Assembly (NCBI RefSeq): GCF_030295915.1
Contig: NZ_AP027361.1
Span: forward strand, 620,001-684,000
Reading direction: 5' to 3'
Source: Thalassotalea sediminis
GTDB taxonomy: Bacteria; Pseudomonadota; Gammaproteobacteria; Enterobacterales; Alteromonadaceae
Length of the DNA stretch: 64,000 nt
The notes under the pieces are model-generated. The model worked only from the letters and a program-made list of their open reading frames with translations. It was not told where the DNA came from and ran no database searches. A program made the translations under genes and the position numbers. The first letter of the stretch is position 1. The number at the start of each line of letters is the position of its first letter. Positions 1-10,232 of the stretch are shown here, piece by piece.

Positions 1-416
1 AAAGTGCTAGTGTATTGCATCAAATACGAGGCGCTGAATTAGCACAATCAATGCTCAATGAAATTCAACAAAAAGCGTTCGACGAAAACAGTGATAAAGC
101 GGGGGGACGGTTACGTTGCGGTGAAGCTGATGCTGACCCTTGTAGCCTAAATATGGCTAATGAGGAATCTGATGTCCGTGAACTGTTTGATGATGTCGAT
201 GACTATAATGGCTTAGTTTATAACAATGGTGATATTGCAAATTATTTAGGCTTTACGTTAACGGTATCGGTTGGTAATGATAGTGATTTTAATGGCATTA
301 CTAGAGAAAATGGCGATACAGATGATAATCAGTATACGGCAAAGCTGATCACCGTGACTGTAACAACGCCAACAGGCTATGTGCAAACTTTTGCCACTTA
401 TCGGACTAATTACTGA
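1..416 (+). CDS. mshD: MSHA pilin-like protein MshD, 5'-truncated by window edge
   Basis: The reading frame is already open at the first base (first whole codon at 3), so the N-terminal prepilin peptide and most of the hydrophobic helix lie outside the window. What remains reads SASVLHQIRGAELAQSMLNEI and then an acidic globular part with one likely disulfide pair (LRCGE ... DPCSL). The AELAQSMLNEI stretch followed by an FDENS segment is typical of MshD, a minor pilin of the mannose-sensitive haemagglutinin type IV pilus. The stop TGA shares bases with the ATG of mshO (TGATG at 414-418), so the two are translationally coupled. TTG at 15 is a sense codon here, not a start. The assignment rests on motif and order mshD-O-P-Q. 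Confidence 0.85.
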   Translation, partial: SASVLHQIRGAELAQSMLNEIQQKAFDENSDKAGGRLRCGEADADPCSLNMANEESDVRELFDDVDDYNGLVYNNGDIANYLGFTLTVSVGNDSDFNGITRENGDTDDNQYTAKLITVTVTTPTGYVQTFATYRTNY

Positions 417-1171
417 TGAAACATCACTTAACTAAACATCAGATGCGTGGCTTTACGTTAATCGAGTTAATTACGGTTATTGTAATCTTGGGGGTTTTGG
501 CGGTTGGCGTTAGTAACTTCTTGAAGTTTGGTAGTAATATTTATGCTGAATCTACCGCGAGAGATAAGTTGATCAGTGGTGCTCGCTTTGCTGTTGAACG
601 TTTAAATAGAGAAATTCGTACCGCATTACCTAATTCATTGTATAAAACGAACTCCGCTGGCGCCGATTGTTTACATTTTACACCAGTGTTAGCCACGAGT
701 ATTTATCTAGATATTCCCGTGTTACCTGAAAGTGCTGCGTCTGTTATAGACGTTGTTCCTTTTGAAGATGACGCTGTTGCCAATGCGAACAAGATTATTG
801 TGTATCCTACAAACGTTGATGATGTAATAAGTACTTCTGGGAAAGTGCATAATTTTGCAAGTATTACCAAGCCGTCATCTTCAGCAACCTGGAACGTTAA
901 TTTTTCATCGGCAATACATTTTAAAACCGATTCGCCAACCAAACGCGCGTATTTTATCGCAGGAGAAACAGCGTTTTGTATTACCGCTAATGGCATACTG
1001 ACACGAGATGGTGTGCCATTAGCAACAGGTATAAATCAATTATCTTCCAATATAGAGGTAAAGGAAGCAACGTTACAACGTAATAGCGTTGTTACGATTG
1101 CATTGCAATTTGAGCAAAATGGTGAGCAAGCATTACTTCGTAACCAAATTCAGGTGCCAAATGTTCCATAA
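416..1171 (+). CDS. mshO: MSHA biogenesis protein MshO (type IV prepilin-like)
   Basis: This is a 251-residue minor pilin of the MSHA pilus. The class III prepilin signature is clear: a short basic leader MKHHLTKHQMRG, cleavage after G12, mature F13-T-L-I-E with the conserved Glu at +5, and a hydrophobic helix to about residue 36. A globular domain follows with two well separated Cys (ADCLHF and TAFCITANG). MshO is processed by prepilin peptidase, is anchored in the inner membrane and is thought to act in pilus initiation. The start overlaps the mshD stop and the 3' end overlaps mshP by 11 bases, so this is one transcript. No operon promoter is in view; it would lie upstream of the window. 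Confidence 0.9.
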   Translation: MKHHLTKHQMRGFTLIELITVIVILGVLAVGVSNFLKFGSNIYAESTARDKLISGARFAVERLNREIRTALPNSLYKTNSAGADCLHFTPVLATSIYLDIPVLPESAASVIDVVPFEDDAVANANKIIVYPTNVDDVISTSGKVHNFASITKPSSSATWNVNFSSAIHFKTDSPTKRAYFIAGETAFCITANGILTRDGVPLATGINQLSSNIEVKEATLQRNSVVTIALQFEQNGEQALLRNQIQVPNVP

Positions 1172-1601
1172 TGTCAATTTTTTACCAACACACAGTGCCA
1201 AAAGTCAAACAGGTAGCGCTTTAGTTATTGCAATTTTCGTTATTGTTGTGATGAGTTTGCTAGGTGTTGCCCTCGTCAAGATGTTGCGTACTAGCAGTAA
1301 CACTGTTGTCTATGAAGTATTAGGCACGAGAGCATTTCAAGCAGCACAAACAGGCATGCAATGGCAATTACAGCAGATTTTCCCGCTCGATAATCCTGCA
1401 CAAAGTTGCCCTGGGGGGAATCTTGAGCCAAGCATTGCTCATATTGATGGCTTAAAAAATTGTGGTTTTAAAACCCAATGCACACTTAACCCCGATGTCA
1501 TCGCAGGAGCACAGTATTATACGCTTACAAGTACAGGTAGTTGCACAATTGATGATGTTACAACCTCAAGAACAGTTGAAGTACAAGCGCGAAGTTTATA
1601 A
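1161..1601 (+). CDS. mshP: MSHA biogenesis protein MshP
   Basis: This 146-residue protein has one N-terminal membrane helix (SALVIAIFVIVVMSLLGVALV, about residues 19-39) after a short polar tail, and a small C-terminal domain with four Cys (QSCPG, KNCGF, TQCTL, GSCTI) that could form two disulfides. That layout and the position between mshO and mshQ fit MshP, a PilX/MshP-type minor pilin-like component. I chose ATG 1161, which overlaps the mshO stop by 11 bases; the frame is open further upstream to about 1089, but that part is mshO coding sequence out of frame. A 171-base gap with no terminator follows before the next gene. Confidence 0.85.
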   Translation: MFHNVNFLPTHSAKSQTGSALVIAIFVIVVMSLLGVALVKMLRTSSNTVVYEVLGTRAFQAAQTGMQWQLQQIFPLDNPAQSCPGGNLEPSIAHIDGLKNCGFKTQCTLNPDVIAGAQYYTLTSTGSCTIDDVTTSRTVEVQARSL

Positions 1602-1772
1602 CAATGTGTTTACATATAAATGTTGGTTTTCTTTACACCTATTAACACTTAGCGTAAAGGATAAAATTTAAGTTATTAATAAGTAATTATTTTTTAAATT
1701 AGGCATGAATTTTGTATAAACAAACTGACGTCGTTTTGATTGTATCCGCTTCATTAAGTAGAGGTCGTTTTA

Positions 1773-2411
1773 ATGAACAAATTTATTAGCCTAATATTAC
1801 TTTCTTTTTGTATTACATTTGTGTCCAACGCAACGTTGATCACTAATTTGTCGCAATTTGATCTTGAGAACAAGAACTATGTTAACGCCGAAGATCAGTT
1901 AACAACTGATTTAGCAGGTGTACATTATGTCTCATCTAATGGCTGGGATTATGCGTGGGCATCACCTGTAAATGCTGAATCATGGGGTACAAACACCTTA
2001 CATGCACCGTTAGTGCAAGAAAATTGGCATTATGCGACATTAGAGCAACTGGTGTATATTTTTGAAGTGTTAACGCTTGATGCATTCACCTTAAAGGATG
2101 ATCAAGGCACGATAACAGGTTACATTCATGCTGTGGAGTATTTTAATTCTGTATTTACGGGGTTAAGCCAAAACATACTTTCACAAGATACAGTCACCAC
2201 AACAGATTTTGAAACTGGCATCATTGCCAGTGACCCAAATGGTGTGGGTTTACTACCTTTTTATTTAGATTTTGCCGATACTTTTTATGTACGTGAGTCT
2301 TCACTTGCACCTGAGCCTAATCAAGTTCCAGAGCCGACAACTGTGTTATTACTAGCATTAGGTGTGCTGCTTGTCGCTGGACGTAAGTTAAAATATTCTC
2401 TTAATATTTAG
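1773..2411 (+). CDS. PEP-CTERM sorting domain protein of unknown function
   Basis: This is a 212-residue exported protein. It has an N-terminal signal peptide (MNKFISLILLSFCITFVSNA) and a C-terminal PEP-CTERM tripartite tail: the motif VPEPTT at about 187-192, a hydrophobic helix LLLALGVLLVA, and a basic end GRKLKYS. Such tails are recognised by exosortase/EpsH, cleaved, and the protein displayed or released, usually in exopolysaccharide-producing cells. The middle is rich in Trp and aromatic residues (NGWDYAWASPV, ENWHYATLEQL) and resembles the short extracellular PEP-CTERM proteins of marine gammaproteobacteria, but I recognise no named domain. It sits in the msh operon between mshP and mshQ and is followed by its own terminator. 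No exosortase gene is in the window. Confidence 0.8.
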   Translation: MNKFISLILLSFCITFVSNATLITNLSQFDLENKNYVNAEDQLTTDLAGVHYVSSNGWDYAWASPVNAESWGTNTLHAPLVQENWHYATLEQLVYIFEVLTLDAFTLKDDQGTITGYIHAVEYFNSVFTGLSQNILSQDTVTTTDFETGIIASDPNGVGLLPFYLDFADTFYVRESSLAPEPNQVPEPTTVLLLALGVLLVAGRKLKYSLNI

Positions 2412-2490
2412 TATTAAACTATGTATGCGGCGTTTTACTGGTTATTGGTTGAACGCATATAGAGCCCCTTTTTCGTTTCATGAAAATTTT

Positions 2491-2518
2491 CCCCACGTTA
2501 GTGGGGTTTTTTCTTTTT
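2491..2518 (+). terminator. Rho-independent terminator after PEP-CTERM gene
   Basis: A perfect 6-bp stem CCCCAC/GTGGGG (2491-2496 with 2501-2506) closes a GTTA tetraloop and is followed by a T-rich run TTTTTTCTTTTT. It separates the PEP-CTERM gene from mshQ and implies that mshQ has either its own promoter in 2519-2620 or depends on read-through. Confidence 0.85.
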
Positions 2519-2623
2519 GCATTTAAGCGCGCTTTAGCGAACAAATACAAGCTGTTACTTGTACTCTTGAGCAGTTAGGAGTAACGTTAAGTAAGATAAG
2601 TTTATTGCTGAAGTTGTTTAGTG

Positions 2624-5380
2624 ATGCTCCGACAATTATGCCTTGCACTTTTATTGTTCATATTTGCTATTTCGCCTAGCTATGCGACTGACTGTAGTGC
2701 CATCTTTCCAGGGCCAACGACATTTGCCGTCAATGGTGGAATATCAATCAATAATTCAAGTACTTGCGATGGCGGTACTTGTTCGCCAGTTAATAGTTTT
2801 CCGACTCCTACAATCCCTTTTTATTCTGCCAGTGGCTTTTTTAATGCGACCAATATAACGGATGGAGTCTATCAGCATTTGTACTGGGGGCATTCTCAAG
2901 GAGCAACAATAACCTTTAGTGGCACTGGTACTGCGGTTATTTTTATCAATGGTAGTGCGACCATACAACAAAATACACGGATTAATGCTGGTGGTAGTCC
3001 TGCCAATGTTTTACTCATTGTCGCCGGCTCGTTAACCATTAATAGATTTGCTGAAATTAATGCCCATATTTATGCAGGAGGCAGTATTTCGGTCAACCGT
3101 AATGCTTATATTACCGGCTCAATTTCTGCTAACGGTGCTATGCAAGTAGACCAACAAGGTGCGTTTTTTTATTCTTCAGGCGATGCTGACAAACTTGATG
3201 GCCATGGTTTTTGTGAAGGTTCAGCCGCTTCTATTAATCATTATCAGATCCTTCATAGTGCGAATGGTCTTACTTGTGAAGCTGAAAGTGTTACCGTAAA
3301 GGCCTGCACTAATAGCTTTGATGGTACATGTATTGAAACAACGGAAAACGTCTCCTTAGATGTTATTGCACAAGGTAATAGTCATTCGGTAATCAAGGCG
3401 ATTAATTTTACTGGAAATACCACCTTTGATTTGTCATACCGAGTTGCAGAAACTGCTACATTGTCTATTGATAACGCCAGTGTTGCGGCAAGTAATGGCT
3501 ATGTGTGTAATAGCAATAACCCAAATGACTGTGATATCACGTTTAGTAATGCGGGCTTTAAAATTACCGGTTTTAATGATATCGAAGTGGCGGGTGAGCC
3601 AATGCAGAGCGGCGGTAATTCACGGATCTTTATTCAAGCAGTGAAAGATGATGACGGTGTTTGCCAAGGATATTTTGATAGCGCAGGTACGCGCCGTATT
3701 GATTTTGCACTGAAAGCAGCTAATCCTGCTTTGACGAGTGGGTTAGATTATAAAATTGCAAACAATACTGTACCTAAATATTTAGGTGCTCCCTCGAGTT
3801 ATAGTGCTATAGATTTAGCGTTCGATAATGACTCTACAGCACAATTGCCGATCAATACTTATCATGATGCTGGTGAGGTACTTTTATATGCGAAACATGA
3901 TATTGCGGCAACACCTGACAACCCTGCGGTTACACTATTTGGTAATAGTGAAATCTTTTATGTCAGGCCGTATGAATTCATTGTGAGTGCTAATACCGAC
4001 AGCAATAATGACGGTACATCGCCCTTAATGAGCGCTGATATCAATGCAACTATTACCGAGCAGGCGGGGGCTGAATTTAATTTAAATATTCTGGCAGTTA
4101 ATAAAGATGGTGATATTACGCCTAATTTTACACAACAAGTAGAGCTAGCTTTACAACGCATTTTACCCACATCCGACGGTGTTACAGGTACATTAACCGG
4201 GGATAACTTAAACTTAACCACGACGTTACCTGGCGATAATTTAACATATGCAACCTCTGCTTTTTCCTTCAATTCGGGCCAATATCAAAGTCTGAAAACA
4301 GCTACCGGCGCGGTTTATAACGAAGTAGGAAGTGTTAAACTTTACGTGCGTGAACAGCAAACGGTAAGTAATAGTAATAATCACGCCAGTGGACTAGCCA
4401 CTATTGGTCGTTTTATTCCGGCTAAGTTTGTATTAACCCAGTCAAGTGTCACTAACTTTTGTACTGTGGCTGGTGAACCCATGAGCTATATGTCACAACC
4501 TGAAATCAAACTGGTTTATGAAATTACCGCACAAAATCAAGCTGGCGACACCACCAAAAATTATTTTGCTACCCTGGCGAAAGCAACTATTGATGTAGTA
4601 GCTGAAAATGCTGCTGTTGATGATGTTACTCATCGCTTGCGGGATTTTTCCGGCGTAGATTGGTATGACGGCGTTTATAAAAATGAAGATGATGGTGGAA
4701 GTGGAGGTTTGGAGTTTGATAAAGGACAGTTTGTTAGAGAAAGCTCGCCGGATGGCCCATTTGAGCAGGTGCGTTTTGGTGTCAAACTGACCGATGTTGA
4801 AGGGAGTGAACTTGAAGGGCTGGATATGTTGCAAAACACGGCACGCTCTTTAGCAGGCTTTGACAGTAAAATTCGTTTTGGCCGTTGGGTTATTGAAAAC
4901 GCTTATGGTCCTGAAACCGAAGTATTACCCGTTGTAATGCGTCTAGAGTATTTCGATGGCAGTGGTTTTAGTGGTTTTGTTGTTAATGACGGTGATAGCT
5001 GTACAACGCCAAACTTAGAACCTGTTCTTAATGATGCAAGAATTACTTCAGGCGCTATATGGAGCGGTGGATTAAATAGTGGCCAGTATCGCTTAATTGA
5101 TAAAGACACCTCAGACAATTTAGAGGTAGATGATGTTGAAGCTGATACAGATGGTACATTTATTTCCGGGCATTTTATTGAACTGCCAAATAGATTTACC
5201 TTTAGCGCACCAGGTAATGGCAAACAAGGGGGTTTACAGTTTGAATATGAAGTACCAGCATGGTTAAAGTATGATTGGCAGGATAATAATCTTTATGATG
5301 ATAACCCCGTTGGCTTACTAAATTTCGGTCTTTTTCGTGGTAATGACCGCATTATTTCTTGGCGAGAAATACAAAATTAG
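2624..5380 (+). CDS. mshQ: MSHA biogenesis protein MshQ
   Basis: This large exported protein of 918 residues starts with a signal peptide (MLRQLCLALLLFIFAISPSYA). The first third contains a beta-helix-like stretch rich in short hydrophobic/Asn/Gly repeats (about 75-175). The rest is a long beta-rich region ending in the segment shared by MshQ proteins (DUF6701 type), with phrases such as RFIPAKFVLTQ, LEYFDGSGFSGFVVN and a final VGLLNFGLFRGNDRIISWREIQN-like C-terminus. MshQ is the last gene of MSHA operons and is thought to be a surface or periplasmic adhesin-like component. It is shorter than the over 1000-residue forms of Vibrio. A GTG at 2621 in frame is an alternative start. It lies 168 bases before mreB, the usual order in Alteromonadales. 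Confidence 0.85.
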   Translation: MLRQLCLALLLFIFAISPSYATDCSAIFPGPTTFAVNGGISINNSSTCDGGTCSPVNSFPTPTIPFYSASGFFNATNITDGVYQHLYWGHSQGATITFSGTGTAVIFINGSATIQQNTRINAGGSPANVLLIVAGSLTINRFAEINAHIYAGGSISVNRNAYITGSISANGAMQVDQQGAFFYSSGDADKLDGHGFCEGSAASINHYQILHSANGLTCEAESVTVKACTNSFDGTCIETTENVSLDVIAQGNSHSVIKAINFTGNTTFDLSYRVAETATLSIDNASVAASNGYVCNSNNPNDCDITFSNAGFKITGFNDIEVAGEPMQSGGNSRIFIQAVKDDDGVCQGYFDSAGTRRIDFALKAANPALTSGLDYKIANNTVPKYLGAPSSYSAIDLAFDNDSTAQLPINTYHDAGEVLLYAKHDIAATPDNPAVTLFGNSEIFYVRPYEFIVSANTDSNNDGTSPLMSADINATITEQAGAEFNLNILAVNKDGDITPNFTQQVELALQRILPTSDGVTGTLTGDNLNLTTTLPGDNLTYATSAFSFNSGQYQSLKTATGAVYNEVGSVKLYVREQQTVSNSNNHASGLATIGRFIPAKFVLTQSSVTNFCTVAGEPMSYMSQPEIKLVYEITAQNQAGDTTKNYFATLAKATIDVVAENAAVDDVTHRLRDFSGVDWYDGVYKNEDDGGSGGLEFDKGQFVRESSPDGPFEQVRFGVKLTDVEGSELEGLDMLQNTARSLAGFDSKIRFGRWVIENAYGPETEVLPVVMRLEYFDGSGFSGFVVNDGDSCTTPNLEPVLNDARITSGAIWSGGLNSGQYRLIDKDTSDNLEVDDVEADTDGTFISGHFIELPNRFTFSAPGNGKQGGLQFEYEVPAWLKYDWQDNNLYDDNPVGLLNFGLFRGNDRIISWREIQN

Positions 5381-5530
5381 CGCTTTTTTGACAGTTTCAT
5401 GAAAAAAGTTGCAAAAAAACATGATTTTTTCGTCATTCGGGCATCACATCTTGTCAATACTACGTTATGATTACCGACAATTAGAAAAATAATCGAAGTA
5501 CGCTATGGCAGCCATGTTGTAGTCAGATAG

Positions 5531-6592
<1,062 letters not shown>

Positions 6593-6595
6593 AAT

Positions 6596-6625
6596 TTTAA
6601 TGCAGTGTAGCGTCACTGCATTAAA
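6596..6625 (+). promoter_or_regulatory. Perfect 12-bp inverted repeat between mreB and mreC
   Basis: TTTAATGCAGTG (6596-6607) and CACTGCATTAAA (6614-6625) form an uninterrupted 12-bp stem around a TAGCGT loop, four bases after the mreB stop. No T-run follows, so it is not a classic terminator. It could stabilise the 3' end of an mreB mRNA, act as a processing site, or attenuate mreCD expression relative to mreB. Role is inferred. Confidence 0.6.
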
Positions 6626-6685
6626 TAAATGATTAGCAAAGGCCTGCTTATTGATGTTCAATAAAATAGAGAAAATATATTCTCG

Positions 6686-7573
6686 ATGAATCCTATATTT
6701 AAACATGGACCCTCTCCACAGCACCGACTCGTTCTGGTGCTGTTTTGTTCTGCCCTTTTGATCTTTTTCGATCACAAAATGAATAGCTTTGAGTTTGTCC
6801 GAGGTTATTTACAATCAGTGGTAAGCCCACTTCAGTATTTGGCAACTACACCTAAACAAGCGATAGATTGGGCTGTTGAGAACATTAAAACCCGAAAGCA
6901 TCTAATCGAGGAAAACCAAACGCTTAAATCAAATGAATTGCGCTATAAAGAACAAGCAATGCAATTAAATATTCTTAAACAAGAAAATGATCGATTACGT
7001 TTGTTGCTTTCATCTCCTGTTCGTAAAGACGCTAAAAAAATGGTCGCAGAAATTTTATCGGTTGATAGTGATCCATATTCTCATCAGGTGGTTATTAACC
7101 GTGGCGCAAATGATGGTGTTTTTGAAGGACAAGCGATCATTGATGACAAAGGCATTGTTGGCCAGGTCTTGCATGTTGGCACCATTACGAGTCGCATATT
7201 GCTTATCACAGATGTGACTCATGCAGTTCCCGTGAGAATTACGCGTAATGGCATTCGTATGATAGCAAACGGCACGGGCACTATTGATCGTTTGATTCAT
7301 AATTTTGTTCCCCACAGTACGGATGTAAAAGTAGGAGACTTACTTGTAACGTCAGGGTTAGGCGGCAAATATCCAGAAGGTTATCCTGTTGCTCGTGTAG
7401 TTGCGGTGAGAACTGATGAATCTCGAGCCTTTGCCCAAGTGCAAAGTGAGCCCGTAGCTCAGATAAATCGTTTACGATATGTATTATTGTTATGGCCAGA
7501 GAAACCAACCCCTATATTTTCGAGTAAAGACGAGCTGTCTGCTGTGATGGAGAACAATAATGTTGGCTCATAA
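6686..7573 (+). CDS. mreC: Rod shape-determining protein MreC
   Basis: This is a 295-residue bitopic membrane protein. A short cytoplasmic N-terminus (HGPSPQHR) precedes one transmembrane helix (LVLVLFCSALLIFF, about residues 16-29), a coiled coil (about 68-110, IEENQTLKSNEL..., LNILKQENDRLRLLL) and the periplasmic beta-barrel core with the typical VVINRGANDGVFEGQAIID and GDLLVTSGLGGKYPEGYPVARV segments. MreC links cytoplasmic MreB to PBP2/RodA in the periplasm. The last 14 bases overlap mreD, so translation is coupled. The start ATG follows a weak ribosome-binding site, in line with lower expression than mreB. Confidence 0.97.
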   Translation: MNPIFKHGPSPQHRLVLVLFCSALLIFFDHKMNSFEFVRGYLQSVVSPLQYLATTPKQAIDWAVENIKTRKHLIEENQTLKSNELRYKEQAMQLNILKQENDRLRLLLSSPVRKDAKKMVAEILSVDSDPYSHQVVINRGANDGVFEGQAIIDDKGIVGQVLHVGTITSRILLITDVTHAVPVRITRNGIRMIANGTGTIDRLIHNFVPHSTDVKVGDLLVTSGLGGKYPEGYPVARVVAVRTDESRAFAQVQSEPVAQINRLRYVLLLWPEKPTPIFSSKDELSAVMENNNVGS

Positions 7574-8039
7574 TGGCATCATCATATTATTAACGTTGTT
7601 GGTCGCGATTGTTGGCTCTATTATGCCTTTGCCCTTAAGCGTCGATGCCTTTCGACCTGATTGGGTGTTAGTGGTCTTATTATATTGGACACTTGCACTA
7701 CCGAGTAGAGTCAATGTCATTACTGCTTGGATCATGGGCTTTTTATTAGATGTACTTTTAGGGTCAGTATTAGGCGTACATGCAGCCGCAATGGCATTAT
7801 GTGTTTATATAATTGCAGGCAACTTTCAGAAAATACGAAATTTTTCTGTTTGGCAACAAGCACTTATTGTAGGTGTGCTATCTGCATTATATCACTTACT
7901 TGTTTTTTGGTTTCAACGCTTTTTAACCGATATTATTTTCTTACCAAGCTACTTATACCCTGTACTTACCACGATTATTTTATGGCCTTGGGCTTTTTTA
8001 TTATTACGCAAAATTCGTCGACACTTCGGCATTAAATAA
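7560..8039 (+). CDS. mreD: Rod shape-determining protein MreD
   Basis: This small, very hydrophobic 159-residue protein has about five membrane helices and the MreD hallmark PLPLSVDAFRPDWVLVVLLYWTL near the N-terminus, followed by WIMGFLLDVLLGSVLGVHA. MreD binds MreC in the inner membrane as part of the elongasome. It begins within the 3' end of mreC and ends 15 bases before maf. Length matches the family (about 160). Confidence 0.95.
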   Translation: MLAHNGIIILLTLLVAIVGSIMPLPLSVDAFRPDWVLVVLLYWTLALPSRVNVITAWIMGFLLDVLLGSVLGVHAAAMALCVYIIAGNFQKIRNFSVWQQALIVGVLSALYHLLVFWFQRFLTDIIFLPSYLYPVLTTIILWPWAFLLLRKIRRHFGIK

Positions 8040-8054
8040 TAGGTAATCCTTGTC

Positions 8055-8651
8055 ATGACACCTTCATTGATATTAGCGTCGCAATCACCGAGAAGAAAAG
8101 CCTTTTTGTCGGAACTTGGATACACGTTTACCTGTCAAAGCCCAGATATAGATGAAACGTTACGGCCATCAGAGGGGCCTTCAGATTATGTACTACGCTT
8201 ATCTTTAGAAAAGGCAAATTGCATCGCCGACAAAGCTCCAAAGCAAAGCGTCGTTGTTGGATCGGACACCTGTGTTGTTTACCAACAACGTATTCTTGGA
8301 AAACCTGAAACTATTGAGCAATGCCGCGAGTATTTGTCATTGCTTTCAGGTAATACACATCAAGTATATACCGGTGTTGCAGTTGTTCAGGGTTCGTTAA
8401 GCGATACGTGTGTAGTCTGTACACATGTAGAGTTTGATGAGATTTCTGAGCATGAAATGGATGCCTATTGGCATAGCGGTGAGCCTAAAGATAAGGCAGG
8501 TGCCTATGGTATCCAAGGTATTGGTGGACAGTTTGTTAAAGCCATTCGTGGCAGTTACTCAGCCGTGGTAGGGTTACCACTTTGTGAAACGAAAGCTTTA
8601 TTAGCCCATTTTAATATGTATACATCACTGCAAAACGCCAAAATCAGATAA
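8055..8651 (+). CDS. maf: Maf family nucleotide pyrophosphatase (YhdE type)
   Basis: This 198-residue enzyme carries the Maf signature LASQSPRRKAFLSELGY (residues 6-22), the DETLRPSEGPSDYVLRLSLEKA substrate loop, VVGSDTCVV with the catalytic Asp, and the KDKAGAYGIQGIGGQFV segment. Maf proteins hydrolyse non-canonical or methylated NTPs; the YhdE branch prefers dTTP/UTP and is associated with septation and cell-cycle arrest in other bacteria. Position between mreD and rng is the conserved enterobacterial/alteromonad order. A TAATCCTTGTC leader gives only a weak ribosome-binding site. Confidence 0.95.
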   Translation: MTPSLILASQSPRRKAFLSELGYTFTCQSPDIDETLRPSEGPSDYVLRLSLEKANCIADKAPKQSVVVGSDTCVVYQQRILGKPETIEQCREYLSLLSGNTHQVYTGVAVVQGSLSDTCVVCTHVEFDEISEHEMDAYWHSGEPKDKAGAYGIQGIGGQFVKAIRGSYSAVVGLPLCETKALLAHFNMYTSLQNAKIR

Positions 8652-8661
8652 AGGAAATTAA

Positions 8662-10125
8662 ATGACCGGTGAATTACTGATAAATGTAACACCTAGTGAA
8701 ACGCGTGTAGCGTTAATTGAGAATGGTGTATTACAAGAGGTCCATGTTGAACGTGAAGCAAAACGTGGGCTAGTTGGTAATATTTATCTCGGCAAAGTCA
8801 TTCGTGTTTTACCTGGTATGCAAGCTGCCTTTGTTGATATTAACCTTGATAAAGCTGCGTTTTTGCATGCATCTGATATTAACTCTAAATTAATTACCAA
8901 TGATGAAAGTAATGGTGAACAAGTACCTGACATTCGTAGCTTAGTGCATGAAGGGCAATATATCGTGGTTCAAGTGGTGAAAGATCCACTAGGAACCAAA
9001 GGCGCGCGATTAACCACAGATATTACAGTTGCTGCGCGATATTTAGTGTTAATGCCTAATGCAAGCCATGCAGGTATTTCACAACGAATAGAAGATGTCG
9101 CAGAGCGAAAACGCTTGCGAGAAATTGTACAGCCTTACTGTGAAGATGATCATGGTTTTATTGTGCGAACAGCCGCTGAAGGTGCTGGTGTTAAAGAATT
9201 GCAGCATGATGCTGAGTTTCTGTGCCGTGTTTGGGCAAAAGTCACAGAACGTAAAAAACGTAAACAAACAAAAACAGCGATTTACCAAGACTTGTCATTG
9301 GCTTTCCGTGTTATTCGAGATTTTGTTGGCACGTCTTTAGAGCGTATTCGTGTTGATTCCAAGCTAACCTTTGATCAGCTTGGAGAGTTTACACAAGAGT
9401 TTGTGCCTGAATTGACACCTGTTATGGAATATTACCCAGGTGAAAGACCCATTTTTGACTTGTTTGATGTTGAAAGCGAGATACAACGGGCGTTACATCG
9501 AAAAATCGAACTAAAATCTGGTGGTTATTTGATTATTGATCAAACAGAAGCAATGACCACAATAGATATTAATACAGGGGCCTTTGTTGGACACCGTAAC
9601 CTGGAAGAAACAATCTTTAATACAAATATAGAAGCGACGCAAGCCATTGCTCGACAGTTACGGTTACGTAACCTTGGCGGTATTATCATTGTCGATTTTA
9701 TTGATATGCACAGTGATGACCATCAACGCCGCGTGTTGCATAGTTTAGATATGGCAATGGCTAAAGACAAAGTGAAATACAGTCTTTCTGGCTTTTCCGC
9801 GTTAGGATTAGTTGAGATGACTCGCAAGAGAACGCGTGAGAGTTTAGAGCATATTTTATGTGGTGAATGCCCTGTTTGCGAAGGTCGAGGTAATTTAAAG
9901 ACGGTTGAAACGGTCTGTTTTGAGATATTACGAGAAATTGTCAGAGTTAATCGCGCCTATGATGCCGATAAGTTTATCGTTTATGCATCAACCGCCGTGA
10001 GTGAGTCATTAGTTAATGATGAGTTTCATAACCTCGCTGAACTAGAAGTGTTTATTGGCAAACAAATTAAAATACAAACAGAATCATTATATAACCAGGA
10101 GCAATTCGATGTTGTCATGATGTGA
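8662..10125 (+). CDS. rng: Ribonuclease G
   Basis: At 487 residues this matches RNase G (E. coli 489) and lacks the long C-terminal scaffold of RNase E. It has the N-terminal S1 domain (about 38-125, KRGLVGNIYLGKVIRVLPGMQAAF), the RNase H-like and 5' sensor regions, the DNase I-like catalytic site with the two metal-binding Asp segments (TIDINTGAFVG and IIIVDFIDMHSDDH), and the zinc link CGECPVCEGRG needed for dimerisation. RNase G cleaves single-stranded AU-rich RNA from the 5' monophosphate, including 16S rRNA 5' maturation. A good AAGGAA ribosome-binding site precedes ATG 8662, 10 bases after the maf stop. Confidence 0.97.
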   Translation: MTGELLINVTPSETRVALIENGVLQEVHVEREAKRGLVGNIYLGKVIRVLPGMQAAFVDINLDKAAFLHASDINSKLITNDESNGEQVPDIRSLVHEGQYIVVQVVKDPLGTKGARLTTDITVAARYLVLMPNASHAGISQRIEDVAERKRLREIVQPYCEDDHGFIVRTAAEGAGVKELQHDAEFLCRVWAKVTERKKRKQTKTAIYQDLSLAFRVIRDFVGTSLERIRVDSKLTFDQLGEFTQEFVPELTPVMEYYPGERPIFDLFDVESEIQRALHRKIELKSGGYLIIDQTEAMTTIDINTGAFVGHRNLEETIFNTNIEATQAIARQLRLRNLGGIIIVDFIDMHSDDHQRRVLHSLDMAMAKDKVKYSLSGFSALGLVEMTRKRTRESLEHILCGECPVCEGRGNLKTVETVCFEILREIVRVNRAYDADKFIVYASTAVSESLVNDEFHNLAELEVFIGKQIKIQTESLYNQEQFDVVMM

Positions 10126-10232
10126 CATATTGGCGTTATGATAAGCTAAGGTAAAGTTATAGCAGCAAGGAGATGCTGTAAGGATTGGTAGGGAACAGGT
10201 ATTAAATAGTCAGGTGAAGAGCTAATTTAGTT

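Noticed and set aside
3958..4272. Long open frame antisense to mshQ (minus strand)
   Set aside because: Lies wholly within a clear signal-peptide-bearing MshQ coding region; has no ribosome-binding site and low-complexity composition typical of antisense shadows.
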